This document shows positions 44,641-57,700 of a stretch of DNA of 64,000 nt, piece after piece. The notes under the pieces were generated by a model. The model saw only the letters and a list, made by a program, of their open reading frames with translations. It was not told the DNA's origin and did not search any database. A program made the position numbers and the translations under genes. The stretch lies in the NCBI RefSeq assembly GCF_914767665.1, contig NC_059502.1:37466812-37530811 (forward strand), in the 5' to 3' direction. This stretch comes from Harmonia axyridis (Eukaryota; Arthropoda; Insecta; Coleoptera; Coccinellidae). Every line of letters starts with the position of its first letter. Position 1 is the first letter of the stretch.

Positions 44641-46933
44641 TATATCCGCATGCATAAATTTTTTTCAGAAGTTCAGAGCTGCCTTTATTTCGATGTTATG
44701 AGTGTTTTTTGGACTAACGTACTGATAACTTGAATTGTTTACCTTGGTGAATACTTAAACAATTCCGTTCCTCGAATGGTATGAATACCACTTTTTGAGT
44801 GAATAAATATGTTGAATCTTATAAAAAATTGCAGACTATTTCATATAACGATATCACATTGCAAGTTCAAATGAAGATATTAATGAATATTCTGTTTCAG
44901 AACACCCACAGTGCAGAGCTGTGCCTAAGCATTGTGCCTAGTGTATTCGAAAGCACTTGAAAGCCTTTTTATGCTCCCTAGCACTTTTTAAGAGCAGTGC
45001 TTAGTGCTTAGTGATCGAAGCACTCTCACAAAAGGCTAAGTGCTTAGTAATCCAAAAAGGTCTCCCGATTACTGAAGTGCTCGCGAGCACTTTGGTGGAT
45101 TACTAAGCACTAAGCAATTCTGAAATTTTGTCATAACACGAATATGCGCCAGTGCCTCGGCGATCGTTTTACATAATCTTTTATCGTCTTGAAATTCAAT
45201 ACAGTGACAAACATCTGAGTCTGGAACATTTGTTAGAATTTAATGCGCAGTAGTATAGATTCTTCTTCTTCTCTTCTAGTTCCATCTCCTATCGAAGGAT
45301 GGAAACCATCATAGTATAGATTAGATTAGTTTTATTCATGTGTTTCGAGTTCGACTGCCCATTTGACGTTTCTGGAGAACGGGGCCTATTTGAAATCTGA
45401 GAATTCAGCATATGACATTGTTCTCAATGCTCTATTCGGCTAAAATATTTTCGAAGCTCCGGCATTTCCGGTTATACAAGAAACGAAAAAAAAAATTAAA
45501 AAGAGTTTTTTTTTCTCGATAAAACTTAACTAAACTCACTAAACTTTTTGCGTTAGTCCTTATAGTTCTCAAAGTATTAAGAAAAAACTGAAAAAAAAGA
45601 GAGAATTTGTCACTTTTACGTGAATAATTTTTATTGTGAATATCCTATTTGTATACTCGATTCACTAACTCGAACTAGAATGATTTAGGAATATCGTGCA
45701 TATCTTGAACATGAGAAATATCATCACAGGGTGTTTCAAATATTGTGCCAAAAATTGTGAACAAAATTTGATCATAACTTTCGATTTTCAAATTAGAACC
45801 CTATATTTTTATGATTGCGTTGGATTCTACGGAGAAAAATGAAGGTTGAAATTGAATAATTGAAGAGTTATTCGAAATTTTATGAATTTTTGTATGAGTA
45901 GGGTCAATTTCTTTCAATCTGTTCTTAGAGTGCATTCCAAATGAGTATTTTATGATCATAGGAATTGAAATATGCATTTATTTCAAACATACAGGTGTAT
46001 TCTAGCTAGTAGATTAAAATTTCACGAAAATAAACCCCGTTGTTCAAATCATGAAATTCTGGATCTATTCCATATCCATGGTGAATGCAACATAATTGTT
46101 TCGAGAAATTGTGGGGCATTCAATCAGGAATAACCACATTTACCACCAAGTAACAAGAATATATTTCTGGAGTATAAATATATTTTGTATAGAATATTCA
46201 TCAACTCTGTCACACTGGAGGGCTGCATGATTTTATCTCATATGGTACCGATTTTTTTCTAGGTAGGAACTCCAGTATAATGGATATTTACAATTACAAA
46301 TATGAAACATCCTTTCAAGATATGTAGTACCTATTAAGGCAGAAACATACTATAGTCGACGCAACGCAATGCTGGCCCGACGCGACCCGATGCCTTGTGT
46401 GCATACATTTTACGGCTTTTAAAGCGCCAGTCGACGTATCAATTTACTATAGTGAGTACTGTTCGCCTCGCGGTGTAGAGTGAAAAAATAATTAAATATG
46501 TAATAGATAATAAGTATGAAATCAGTTTTTTTTTCAAAGAAATGCAATTTACCATCAGGGTCGCAAATTGTATCTAAAATGAAAATTTATAATATTACCC
46601 ATTTTAAACGATCAAATAACTAAAATAACTCCTTGGAAATTAGTTTTCAGTAGTACATCGAAGACAGACATTCAATGTGACTTCGGAGATTAATTGAAAG
46701 ATCGTTTTAAGGTCAAATAAATTTTTTCAAATAGAAATATACATTTTTCTTTGCAGAATATTAATCGTCTTGAACAACTAAAAATATGTTGCCTCTTTAA
46801 TTTTTTCATAAAATGAATTTCTCTGGAGAAGTTTTTTGTTTCAAAGTTATCTCTCACCAGAATCATTTGTTTTTGTATTCCAAATAATAAACATATTCAA
46901 ACTACTTTACTTTGCTATTTTTTTTCAACCCTA
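44641..46933. other. No gene; repeats only
   Basis: Contains the AGTGCTT element end (44914-45125) and a mariner-type end CACAGGGTGTTTCAAATATT at about 45727. The partner of the latter is not evident. Otherwise AT-rich. Confidence 0.5.
44914..45125. repeat. AGTGCTT-motif element end (hAT-like), copy 2
   Basis: Starts CAGAGCTGTGCC and is filled with AGTGCTT/AAGCACT motifs. It aligns over about 130 bp with 6135-6262. Confidence 0.6.
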
Positions 46934-47743
46934 TCGAGTGTCCCAAATTCGTTGTCTAATGAGGGCATCCCAGAATTTATTTCAGATAAAATGAATGGCA
47001 CATTTTTGAGCCCAATTTTTGAGAGAATTTGAATTCATGTGACCGCGTTCTTAGCGCAAGTCATTGATATTTGCTGGCGCTGGGGAATTCATTCTATCAC
47101 TGGTTTTCTCTCGATGATAACAATATTTTTAAAATTGGTTTGGCAAACTGCATCATTCAAAGATAGTATAATTATATTATATGGAATCCACATTGTGTAC
47201 GACTCATTGAAGATAGTTGACTTGTTATTATGTTAAAACGGTCACTTCGTTTTATACGGTTTTAGAGAAAATTTTTGTTTGAAGAGAAGTTTTCAGTGTA
47301 CTTAGTTGATTTGCTGTGTGAAACTGAAACTTTTGATGATTATTATAGTTTTATGAGAAATTTATATATTATGTTATATATTTTTGAAAAGGGAAAAATT
47401 AAGAGATTTTATTTTTTATAGAAATTGTTATGGTTTATATTTACAAAAACACAAGTAGGTATTATTACTTCAAAACAAATGGCAATAAAAAATTAATCAC
47501 ACTAAAAAAATGCCAGTGCATGAGGTGTTTTTGTTACATGTTAATAGCACCAGTATTAAAGAAGTTATGATAACTTTTTTTTTCACGTCATTTTCCAATT
47601 TTTTCTTATAACTTGAAAACTGTTGAATTTATGAGGTTGATGCGATTTTCACCAAATTGAGCCCAAAAATGTGCCATTCATTCTTTTTTCATTCAAAGGG
47701 GTTCTGAGATTCCCTCACTAGAGAACGAATTTGAGATACCGGA
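46934..47743. mobile_element. Fold-back MITE with TA target
   Basis: The left end TCGAGTGTCCCAAATTCG pairs with the right end, and the arms share the segment GAATGGCACATTTTTGAGCC (about 46993-47012) and its complement near 47668. TA stands at both ends (46932-46933, 47744-47745). No coding capacity. Confidence 0.75.
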
Positions 47744-47899
47744 TACACTTGAGTTGACACCGCGATCATAAAATCCCACCGCATACCGGATTTTGAAATT
47801 GTGAATTTAAGATTATTAAAAATATTGATTTCAAATAATTTTCTTCAGTATTATTTCCTTTTATTCATTTGAAATGTTCCTAGTTTATCACGAAAAATG

Positions 47900-48264
47900 A
47901 GATTATGGAATTGAAAAGAAAATAATCCAGAACCCCAAGTGGCCATAAAATTCGGCAACGTAAAGGGAACGCCGACAAGCCTGATTTGTTTTTTTAGCGT
48001 CAATAACTCGTAAACAGCACTATAAGGGGATCACGCCACATCAGGATTTTTATGAGTATAATGTATAATGTGGACCTTTTATGATTTTTGATGTTATTTA
48101 AATTTGTCGGTATTCATTCCTGTTGTTGCTTACTGAATTAAATCACATTCGCTACTTTGAATTTCTACACATGTGATTTTTGTTGATCAAGCTTGAAATG
48201 CCGCCCTTGAATTTTGCCGCCCTAGACAACCGCCTACCCTGCCTACCCCCTTGCGACGGCCCTG
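47900..48264. mobile_element. hAT element, copy C, partial
   Basis: Ends TTGCGACGGCCCTG and matches the left 370 bp of copy A in inverse orientation (CCGCCCTTGAATTTTGCC and onward). The other end is lost at about 47900. Confidence 0.8.
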
Positions 48265-48422
48265 GATTCGTCATCAGTGAGTCGAACCTTATTGTTTTTG
48301 ACCACCTCTGGCAGAAAATTCGTAAATTACAGACATAATGACGAAGTAATACAGCTGAACAACAGCTAAAAATAAATAGCCTCAAGTTTTCAAGTATGGA
48401 ATAATAACTCATCACATTTGTC

Positions 48423-49476
48423 CAGGGCCGTCGCTAGCCAAACTGCCGCCCTAGGCAGAGACAAAATTTGTCGCCCTAACAGAAGTTTTACAGAATGCTA
48501 AAACTGAATTCTTATGAATAAATGATGAAATATGAATTGAATTCAGGTTTCAGATTCTTCTGCTGAGTTTCGACTTCATAAAACACTCGAATATTTTCTT
48601 CAATATGATTAAATGAACTTTTATTTTAATTTGAATATATGTTGCAGACATTCTTGATGGAAAAACTTTTAAGATTAGTGAATTTGACGAAAAAAATCGT
48701 TTGTGATATTCGTTGATATTAAAAAAAATTATTTGATACATTTTTTCAGTATTCTAGTTTTCTTGAAAAAAGTTGATAATGCCGCCCTCCGTTATTTGCC
48801 GTCCCTCTAGAAACCCTGCGGTTCAGGTTCTTCTGCTCAGTTTCGACTTCATAAAAAGCTTCAACATTTTGTTTCCTTTTCTTCAAGGTTATCGAGCAAA
48901 ACAATCGGATGAACCATCATTTTGAATTCGAATGCGCCCACGCCCAGAAGGTTAATTTGATATGAAAAATGAAAAATATCAAAATGCAATGGAATGCTTT
49001 ACAAAATAATAAAACTCCTTATATTCATCAAGAAAAATAAGCTTTGAATGGTGAAATGAAATCGATTTTCGCATATTTTGCTTTCCATTCTGAGCAATCA
49101 ACATTCTGATTATTGAAGAATTGAAAACAAAAATAATCCGGAAGCCGCCCCAAATGGCAATTAATTCGGGAATGTTTATTAGCAAATCGAACGCCGACAA
49201 AGTGATGAATGCGTGGGTTTTTTAGCGTCAACTTGTAAACAACACTATGAGGGGATAACGCAACATCTTGTTAATTATGATTATAATGCGGCACCTTTGA
49301 TGGTTTTTGATTATTAATGTCGGTATTTTTCCTGTTGTTGCTGACCGAATCAAATCTCATTCGGTACTTTCCATTTCTACACATGTGATATTTGTTGACC
49401 GAGCTTGAAATGCCGCCCTTGAAATTTGGCGCCCTAGGCGACCGCCTACCCTGCCTACCCCCTAGCGACGGCCCTG
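48423..49476. mobile_element. Non-autonomous hAT element, copy B
   Basis: 1054 bp from CAGGGCCGTCGCTAGCC to CTAGCGACGGCCCTG. A perfect 8-bp duplication, CATTTGTC, flanks it (48415-48422, 49477-49484). It is the best copy of the family shared with 40709-41788 and 47900-48264. Confidence 0.92.
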
Positions 49477-49779
49477 CATTTGTCCCTTCCATGCAGGTTC
49501 CTGCTATTTGATATTCAATCTTTATATTAACTAGTATTATTCATTATTGTGACGATTCAATTTTTAAATTCATTCAAATATCGTCAAACATTATTCTACA
49601 AATAAAAATCAATGAGTTATTCGTAAAAATTTACTATTTTTAATCAGTTAGCTTAAATAAAGTTCGGCTGTACTTCTTCTCTTACCCGTCCATAAATTCA
49701 CATATGTTCATAGAAACAATATTTATTCCGATTAAAAAATATCATTTTCAACAGTTTCAACAGCCCAGCTTATTGCTCG

Positions 49780-49916
49780 AAATATCGAATTACTTTTACA
49801 AAGTGATTAGTAATAGCGAGTCTTTTGTGAAAATTGGTGCTTAGTGCTCGAAGCCTTTTTTTTTCGAGTGCTTAGTGCTCAAGCACTATTTCTAAGTGCT
49901 CTTCACAGCTCTGGTA
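49780..49916. repeat. AGTGCTT-motif element end (hAT-like), copy 3
   Basis: Ends CTCTTCACAGCTCTG, the inverse of the CAGAGCTGTG start of copy 2, with several AGTGCTT motifs. Confidence 0.55.
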
Positions 49917-50779
49917 TAGAGAAAGCTCAACCCGGAAATATCTTTCAATGAAACAGCCGCGTATATTGGTTTATTTCATGTAGCTATATGTGGGATGAGA
50001 AAGTAGGGATCTAGGTACACATGTATTTATATTGAAAACAGATTGGTAGTTCAACAGTAGTTTATCAGAAAGTTATTACCTACTGCGTTCCAATTAATTT
50101 GAATTTAATTTTTTGTTCAAAGTTGCTGAAAATCCTCCGATGTGGGTAGTACGTACGATATTTGAATTGCTCATTCAGCCAGATATACTTGCAATAGCAC
50201 TAAATGTATTTGATTTTCTCTGGAAGTGTAGGTGAATAATTTCATAAGAAACTTAGTATGTTTAGGAAAGGATATAGAATTTTATACCTATAAATAAATT
50301 TCTGACAATATTTGAATTGAGAAGAATCTAAAATCGAAATCAACAAATAAAATGGAATTTATAAATAACTAGAAAAATTAAAGAAACTCCCACATATTCG
50401 CAGTTACTTAATTATGTTGGAGGATTTTTTGGTCTGGAAAGAACTGGTTGAGTCGGTTTTTCACTGAATTTGCATCAACAACAATGTGCGTCGTATTGAA
50501 ATATCTGTTTAAAATTTTATTACAATCCAGTAGCTAAAAACAATTAGACCACATTTCAAGCTATCGAGAGAAGTTCTAAAAACAGTGATATATGTTCATG
50601 ATCAGTCAAATAGCAATATTTCATTCAGGAAATCATCAGATCTATTTCGATATACATAATATGAGGAATTTCTTGAATATAGTTCATTGAATTAAATATG
50701 GTATGTTGAGTTCCAATAGGTGTTTCTTTAAAACGTACAAGTGTTTTTTCGTATCCAATATGAAAAGAGAAACACACTG
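49917..50779. other. No gene recognised
   Basis: AT-rich, no coding or repeat signal seen. Confidence 0.5.
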
Positions 50780-51310
50780 GTTTCGAATATTATCTTTATT
50801 CAGATATCGATTTCGGCAAAATACTTATAACATCATCAGGCTGTCCTGAAATGACACTCATGTATAAAAGGAAATGATATACATACAAAACAAAATGTTA
50901 CTGTCATGTAACACAGCAACAAGCTACAAATTACAAAATGCAGTACAAACATACAAGGATTCTCAATCAATAAATTGAAATTTCCAATAGTCAAAGATTC
51001 AAAATGAGGTTAAATAGTTATTATCTGGAATGAAAGACGTAGATACAACACAGGCATGCGTCAAGTCTGAACCGCACAGAAATATATACAAACATAGAGA
51101 TAAAATTGTTCTTTTTCTGGCTGTCGTCTCTAAATGAAAGTCTTGAAAATATTATATATCGGAAACTCTTTAACATCGTTTACAAGGTTTGTGTTATGCT
51201 TTCTTCTCAAAATTGCGAATTGTTCTGAACGGGTTAATCGATAAAAATTCCTTTCGTGGTGAAGAATACTCACATTTTGCATTTATGTTTTATGGTTGTT
51301 ATTAATAAGG
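50780..51310 (-). mobile_element. Penelope-like element, 3' fragment (family 4)
   Basis: The minus strand at about 51270-51140 reads ERNFYRLTRSEQFAILRRKH and NTNLVNDVKEFPIYNIF, which has the layout of a GIY-YIG C-terminal tail, followed by a 3' region with a hammerhead-like core CTGATGATG...GCCGAAATCGAT at 50842-50801. Stem II is weak. Assignment is tentative. Confidence 0.5.
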
Positions 51311-53024
51311 TGGTTTACATATAAGATTATATGTACACGCTGATGGAGAAATACATCATTATCTTGTTTTTTGTATATATTTTTATTGTGGTTTGAACTA
51401 GAATTCAGAGCTCATAAACGTGTCATCCGCGAAAAAAAGTTTTTGCTGAAATGTCATATATAAAAAATTAGAATAGATCGAGAGAAAATATTTCTTCTTA
51501 CCGGAGTTTTTCGGGTAAGACGTATCTCACTTTCTTACCTTCACTTGGAATGTAGTATAGTGTATCCACAGTCACTTGGAGGAAGCTATAATAATTCAAT
51601 TATACAAGGGTTGTCGAAGTTTTGAGAAAATCCTTTGTATTTCATGGAAATATTGCTGACAATAGTCTCAAATAAACCCCGGTATTTAGAAAATCGTCTT
51701 GGAAACAAGAATGCCACTATTTGATTGGCTGAAGATTCCCCGTTTCACTTCGAGTGCGTTTTTGGTTTCATTCATTGGCTGCATCTATCACTTCTTAATT
51801 ACTTTCTAATGATTCGCATAGACCAGTGTGGTCCATAGGGGTACTATTGAGATGCATTTTTTTGTAGTTTTAGTTAGTTGAGTGACTGATGTTTATAATG
51901 ATTTCGACAATGATGTTTGGCAAAAATTATATGGCTCATGTAAGAAAATATGAATATTCTCAATCAAATATATTCCTCCATTTACTTTCAAAGTCAGAAT
52001 TCATATGACCAGTTCCGAAGAGAATGATTTCGCATCCTAAAGAAAAAATTTTTGGTGAAATACGAAAAGGACTAAGGCTCTCTAATTTGTAACTTCAAAA
52101 TAGCAGCTACGTAGCCAGAACAAAAAATCAATCAAGTATTCTATAGAAAATAGAAATATTCCAGCATTTCCTGTCATCAGTCGGGACAGTTTTAATAATA
52201 GGTTACCTATAGTTTTGAATATTTAATCTGATTCTGAATCGAAATTTAAGAGTTATCGAGGAAAAACTTGAACTTAGGAAATACCACAATTTCTAACGGA
52301 CTAGAGTAGTCTATGTCTTCCGGAAAACATAGAAACTAAAATCGAAATTTGGATAACTAAATTTGACATTTCATGAAATGTCATATTTGTCATTGAAAAT
52401 TTATTGGTTTATGGATTCTCAAGCATCTCAACGAATAATTGATTACAATTGATGCAATTACGACTTTTTAGTTTCTTCCTATGTTTTCTGAAAGACATTC
52501 AATGAGAAATAGCAGTTTTCTTTAGTTCGAGTTTTTCCTCGATAACTCTTAAAGTATAGGATTTGCTTGAAACCTCTCTCTTTTTATACCTAGGTGAAAT
52601 TAACTAAAAGAATAAAAAATATATTTTTCCAAAAAACTTTTCAATAAGATTGTTTATAAGAATCTTTTTAACTCATGAACCGTTGAGCTTATACCCAAGT
52701 ATTGGCATATTGCAATTGAAATTGTCATCAACTAAGCTATCTGACAATGCAATAATATACTGGGTGTGCCATTTGAAATAAGAAAGTATTACCCTGTTTC
52801 CGGTGTAAAAGGAAATTATTGAGGTCTGAAAATATTTTAGGGAGGAAGATTATCACCGCAAACCCCAATATACAAAATTTCAGCACAAAATTGATATTAG
52901 TTTACCATAAACGTTTACTAGGCCATCGCGGTGAATCACCCTGTATATCATTATCATTCAGCCTTCTGCTTCCACTGCGGGACCTGAACTTTTTCTGCAT
53001 TTTCTAAATTTCAATTCGTTCTAA
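51311..53024. other. No gene; possible 184-bp MITE at 52760-52943
   Basis: The block 52760-52943 starts CTGGGTGTGCC, ends GAATCACCCTG and is flanked by TA, so it may be a short mariner-type MITE. The rest shows nothing. Confidence 0.4.
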
Positions 53025-53346
53025 ATTTCAGTATATTTTTCTGTTTATTTCGCTATGACCCTTTGAGCGTACGGTTTCATTTTTCGTTTCAGTAAATAAA
53101 TATGCTGGAATATCTCGGCCTGCATTTGGACACATATGCGCCGGAAATAATTAATATAGATTCGATTTCATGGAATGAATGGTGCGTAACTTAGTTCAAA
53201 GTTTGCATTTAAATTTCGTTCTTTTCTAAATTCCAATAATTTTCTTGAAGTGTGTGTAAAGTTTACGAATACTAAAAATAGATACCAGGATAGTACCAAC
53301 TCCCCATTCTGGCCTTCATCCCTAGGTTCGAGTGCCTCCAGCGTAT

Positions 53347-54640
53347 ATTTCAGATAAAATTATCGTTCCGAAGATTTAATTCGATGGTGAGGAATATCAG
53401 TCACAAGGAACAGTTGTATACAATTTATTCAATGGCAACGTTTCTGAGCATTTAGCTCCTTCTTCAGGGTAAAAACAAAAACCAATTTATAAACAACGGC
53501 ATGGATCATACAATTGGTGTAGCAATAAAGATAAAAAATACATAAAATGATGTCGCTATACAATAATAAATATAAAATATAAACTAGATGACAAATAACA
53601 ATGAATATAAATATAAAGCAAAACAACATGAAACAATTAACGCCAGGTCGGCCAAGGAAACAATAAGTTTACAATAAAAAGCGATCTCACCCTATGAATA
53701 ACGGTTATAAATCATTCGAATACATCGAAATCATCAAATAAATGTCCATAAAATAAAATGGCATTATCAGGATATCATAAAAAACCACATCAAATAAGAC
53801 GTATAAGTATAAACTATTGTATCAGGCAAGACAGACTGCATTAAAATGTGTGAGACATACTAACACCCGATTCAAAAGGAAACACGAACTACCGCGCAAT
53901 AAAACAACAGCATTATCACAGCATGCAAAAATTAATGACCACTCCTTTGATTTTAATAATGTAAAAATTTTAAATAAAGAAAAGAATTGGTTTAAACGAA
54001 CATTCAAAGAAATGGCTTTTATCAAGAGAATAAAAGATTCTGTGAATACACGCACCGATATTGGTAGTTTGAGTTCGGTGTATTTTAACTTAATTAATAA
54101 GGTAAATGTAGATAGTTTTATTGCGCGGTAGTTCGTGTTTCCTTTTGAATCGGGTGTTAGTATGTCTCACACATTTTAATGCAGTCTGTCTTGCCTGATA
54201 CAATAGTTTATACTTATACGTCTTATTTGATGTGGTTTTTTATGATATCCTGATAATGCCATTTTATTTTATGGACATTTATTTGATGATTTCGATGTAT
54301 TCGAATGATTTATAACCGTTATTCATAGGGTGAGATCGCTTTTTATTGTGAACTTATTGTTTCCTTGGCCGACCTGGCGTTAATTGTTTCATGTTGTTTT
54401 GCTTTATATTTATATTCATTGTTATTTGTCATCTAGTTTATATTTCATATTTATTATTGTATAGCGACATCATTTTATGTATTTTTTATCTTTATTGCTA
54501 CACCAATTGTATGATCCATGCCGTTGTTTATAAATTGGTTTTTGTTTTTAGCCTGATGAAGGAGCTAAATTCTCAGGAACGTTGTCATTGAATAAATTGT
54601 ATACAACTGTTCCTTGTGACTGATATTCCTCACCATCGAA
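53347..54640 (+). mobile_element. Snap-back Penelope-like element (family 5)
   Basis: Arms 53380-53905 and 54115-54640 (526 bp each) are inverted copies with a few differences. The 209-bp middle encodes the end of a GIY-YIG protein on the plus strand. An 11-bp direct repeat, CTCCAGCGTAT, flanks it (53336-53346, 54641-54651). The right arm is the normal 3' terminal repeat; the left arm is the inverted one. A hammerhead-like motif (CTGAAGAAGGAGC...GCTCAGAAACG) lies in the left arm on the minus strand at about 53436-53465, and a decayed copy in the right arm. Confidence 0.85.
53817..54131 (+). pseudogene. Tail of Penelope-like GIY-YIG endonuclease
   Basis: Includes TTALSQHAKINDHSFDFNNV, NWFKRTFKEMAFIKRIKD and VNTRTDIGSLSSVYFNLI. 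The His box and the KEM glutamate of the GIY-YIG domain are present; GIY-YIG itself and the RT are missing through 5' truncation. The first 30 codons lie in the inverted arm and are not part of the original protein. Confidence 0.75.
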
Positions 54641-54712
54641 CTCCAGCGTATGTATATTTTGTGTTTTCTTATTACTTTTCTGAATTTCAAAATTCACTGA
54701 GCTATCGATACA

Positions 54713-57700
54713 TTGGTCCAATTCGTGCCAAATTTTTTTGATTTCCGTTGCTTCGACGATTATTTCGAAACTTTTCAATTTTTTTATCTCAATTTCAATT
54801 CATTCATCTTTTCTTATTGTTTTTCATTCCATATTGAGTGTTGCATTACAATTTGACTTCTCACATTTACACCTAATTCAATTCAAAATATTCACTATGA
54901 GTACTAATAAACTCAAACCAAATTATGCTCTTCGATAGTTACAAATTGACGATATTGAGGAAATTATTTCTTTGGCGAATTCAGCTGCCGATGATGAAAT
55001 TCGTCACGTCAGATTTCAACTTCGATATAAAGAGCTGGACAATATTAATGAAAAGTTCCATAATATACACAACGCAATAATAGCAGTCATGTCAGTTTCG
55101 GAAAACTCTGATTTAGTTTCAGAAAAACAGATAAAGACTACATTCAATGATTTTTATTTCACAATAAAAACAATTTACAGCAATTTATTTCCAATAGTTC
55201 CAATATTTCCAATATTTCCAATATTTCCAATATTCCAATATTTCGGTCAAATTTTCGATAGTAACACCCAATGTCATACTTCTGAAAATTTCCTTGTCAT
55301 CGTTTAGTGAAAATTATAAAGATTGGACAACCTTTCATGGTATTCTTACCAGTCTGATTTATAATAATTCTAATTTGTCAGACATTGAAAAATTCCAATA
55401 TCTTCTGAGTTCTTTAAAATCTCAGGCTTTGTCCCTGGTGAAAGGTGTTTCATTATAAGCACAAAATTACCATATTGCCTTCGATACTTTAACCAAACGG
55501 TATCAAAATAACCGGCTTTTGGCAAATTAATATTGGCAAGAGATCACAAACTTGACAAAGTTAACACATGAATCAGTCGAAGGTTTAAGAAATCTACTTG
55601 ATACATTTTCTGAAGATTTGTCATCGTTAAAAAACTTAGGTTTGCCTGTTGATCATTGGGACCTCATACTATTCCATATCATTCAAAAATTAGATAATTC
55701 AACAATTAAACGTTTCGAATTGAAAGAATGCTCTTCAGATATCTTTCGCAAACTTACAAAATTTCCTTCTGAAACAGTGCACCGCTTTAAAATCTGCTCT
55801 TTCTACAACCATTGAACCTAAATACAGTCCACTTTCTCAAACTTAACAACAAAAATCTTCGTCGAATAAATCAACTTCTAGCTATCTTGTTCAATCAAAT
55901 AATATTCCTCCAAAAATCAAATGCAATTATTGCAATTCATCCCATAGTATTTATAAATGCTTTTTTCTGTCCAAAACGTCAACTGACAGTTTGGAAATCG
56001 TTAAAACTAATAATTGGTGTATTAATTGTTTGCACTCAGCACATGACATTTCGAAATGTGCTTCTAAATCTAGTTGCCGTTCTTGCTCTAGGAGACACCC
56101 TTCTCTGCTCCATATCGATTCCAATGTAAAAGAAAACCACACCTCATCCTATTCTGATATGAATTGATGTGTTTCTGCTCAGAGTTTCAATACAACTGCA
56201 TCTTGAAGTAGTAGTATTCTACTCGCTACAGCTTAGGTAGAGATCATGATGCTTGGGACAACTATAAAACTGTGACAGTTCTTTTAGACAGTGGTTCCCA
56301 AACTAATATGATCACTGGAAATTGTGTTGATTCACTGTAACTTTTTTTATTCAAATCATTCTTATGCATCAAAGGAATAGGAAAAGATCATCCCCATCAT
56401 CTTCTTCTGTCACTTGCACTATCCGTCCTCGAGGAATTATGCATCCAACCTTTAACCTTGATGCAGTTGTGATACCCAGAATTTGTTCAGATCTGCCAAA
56501 CTTTACAACCAAATTTTATCTCACAAATCACTGAAATTGGCGGATCCGAATTTCAACAAACCTGGTAGTGTTGACATACTGCTGAGAGCAGAAATACTTC
56601 CTTCTTTACTTCTTGATGGTGGGGTGGGAGAACCTTCAGCTCTCGAAACTGTTTTCAGTTGGGTATTGATGGGTGGGACTCATTCTTCTGGTAATGTGGT
56701 GAATTCATTGCACGTTACTCTGGATTGATCTTTGAATGCAAGTTTAAGAGCCTTTTGGGAATTTGAAGAGCTTCCAACTTCAGCATCGGCATCACATTCT
56801 CCTGATGAAATTCTCTGTGAAGAGATTTTTCAGGAAACTATCTCTCGAGATAATGTAACGGGTCGATACAGTGTCTCACTCTCCTTCGAATAAACTGTTA
56901 CCGAATCATTTGGTGACACTAACTCGATGACAGAGCGTCGTTTCTTGTTGCTAGAAAAGCGACTCCAAAAAATATATGTCTTCGTGAGCAATATTTAGAA
57001 TCTAACTAAGATGACTTTGGTATAGGCAACGCCTTCTGATAAATTCTTCTATTTTATTACAAATCATTTTGTTCTCAAACCCGACAGTACACTGAACTAA
57101 GAGTTGTGTTTGATGCTTCAGCAAAGGTTGCTGGTCATTCCTCTTCGAATGATTGCCTTCCTACAGGTCTAAATCTGCAGAAAGGTTTTGGAACTATTCT
57201 TCTTCGATTTCGTTCCAAAAATTTATCTTCAATTCCGATACACGACAAATGTATCGCCAAATTATGATTCACTCAAGTCATCGTAAATATCAGCAGATTC
57301 TCTGGAGATTTTTGCCCACCGAATTAATAAAATGTTATGAGTTGAACACTGTTACTTATGGGTTGAGTTCAGCTCCTTTTCTGGGGCTTTGTACTTTGCG
57401 TAGGTTGGCTGCAGATGAGAGGGATTCAGCTTCTTAAATCCACAACCAGGATATATACATCCAAGATATTGTTTCAGGCTCTGATGAGCTTCAAAAGATC
57501 AACAATCTCAGAGATGATCTTATTTCCCATTTGAATAAAGGTGGCTTTGAATTGCGGAAGTGGGCTGCTAATGAGCCTAAGCTTCTCGAAGGAATTCCAA
57601 TGGAACACCAGTTAATGCAATCATTTTCATTCACCACTGGTGAATTCATGAAAATTCGGGGTTTTTGTTGGAATACCAATAGCAGTGAAAAGGTTATGAG

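Larger units (their letters stand above)
53025..54712 (+). repeat. BEL/Pao 5' LTR, split by a Penelope-like element
   Basis: About 380 bp of LTR in two parts (53025-53346 and 54652-54712). It matches 58281-58465 plus 60954-61138: shared blocks are GGACACATATGCGCCGGA and TTTCAAAATTCACTGAGCTA. The LTR ends ...CA at about 54712. A possible primer site TGGTCCAATTCGTGCC starts at 54714. Confidence 0.8.

Noticed and set aside
44914..49916. One 5-kb hAT element between CAGAGCTGTG and its complement
   Set aside because: The 8 bases outside the two ends (CCACAGTG and GTATAGAG) do not match and there is no transposase; more likely two separate remnants.
53822..54591. ORFs rich in Phe/Ile/Tyr at 53429-53629 and 54391-54591
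   Set aside because: They are the same sequence in the two inverted arms of a Penelope-like terminal repeat, i.e. non-coding repeat sequence.
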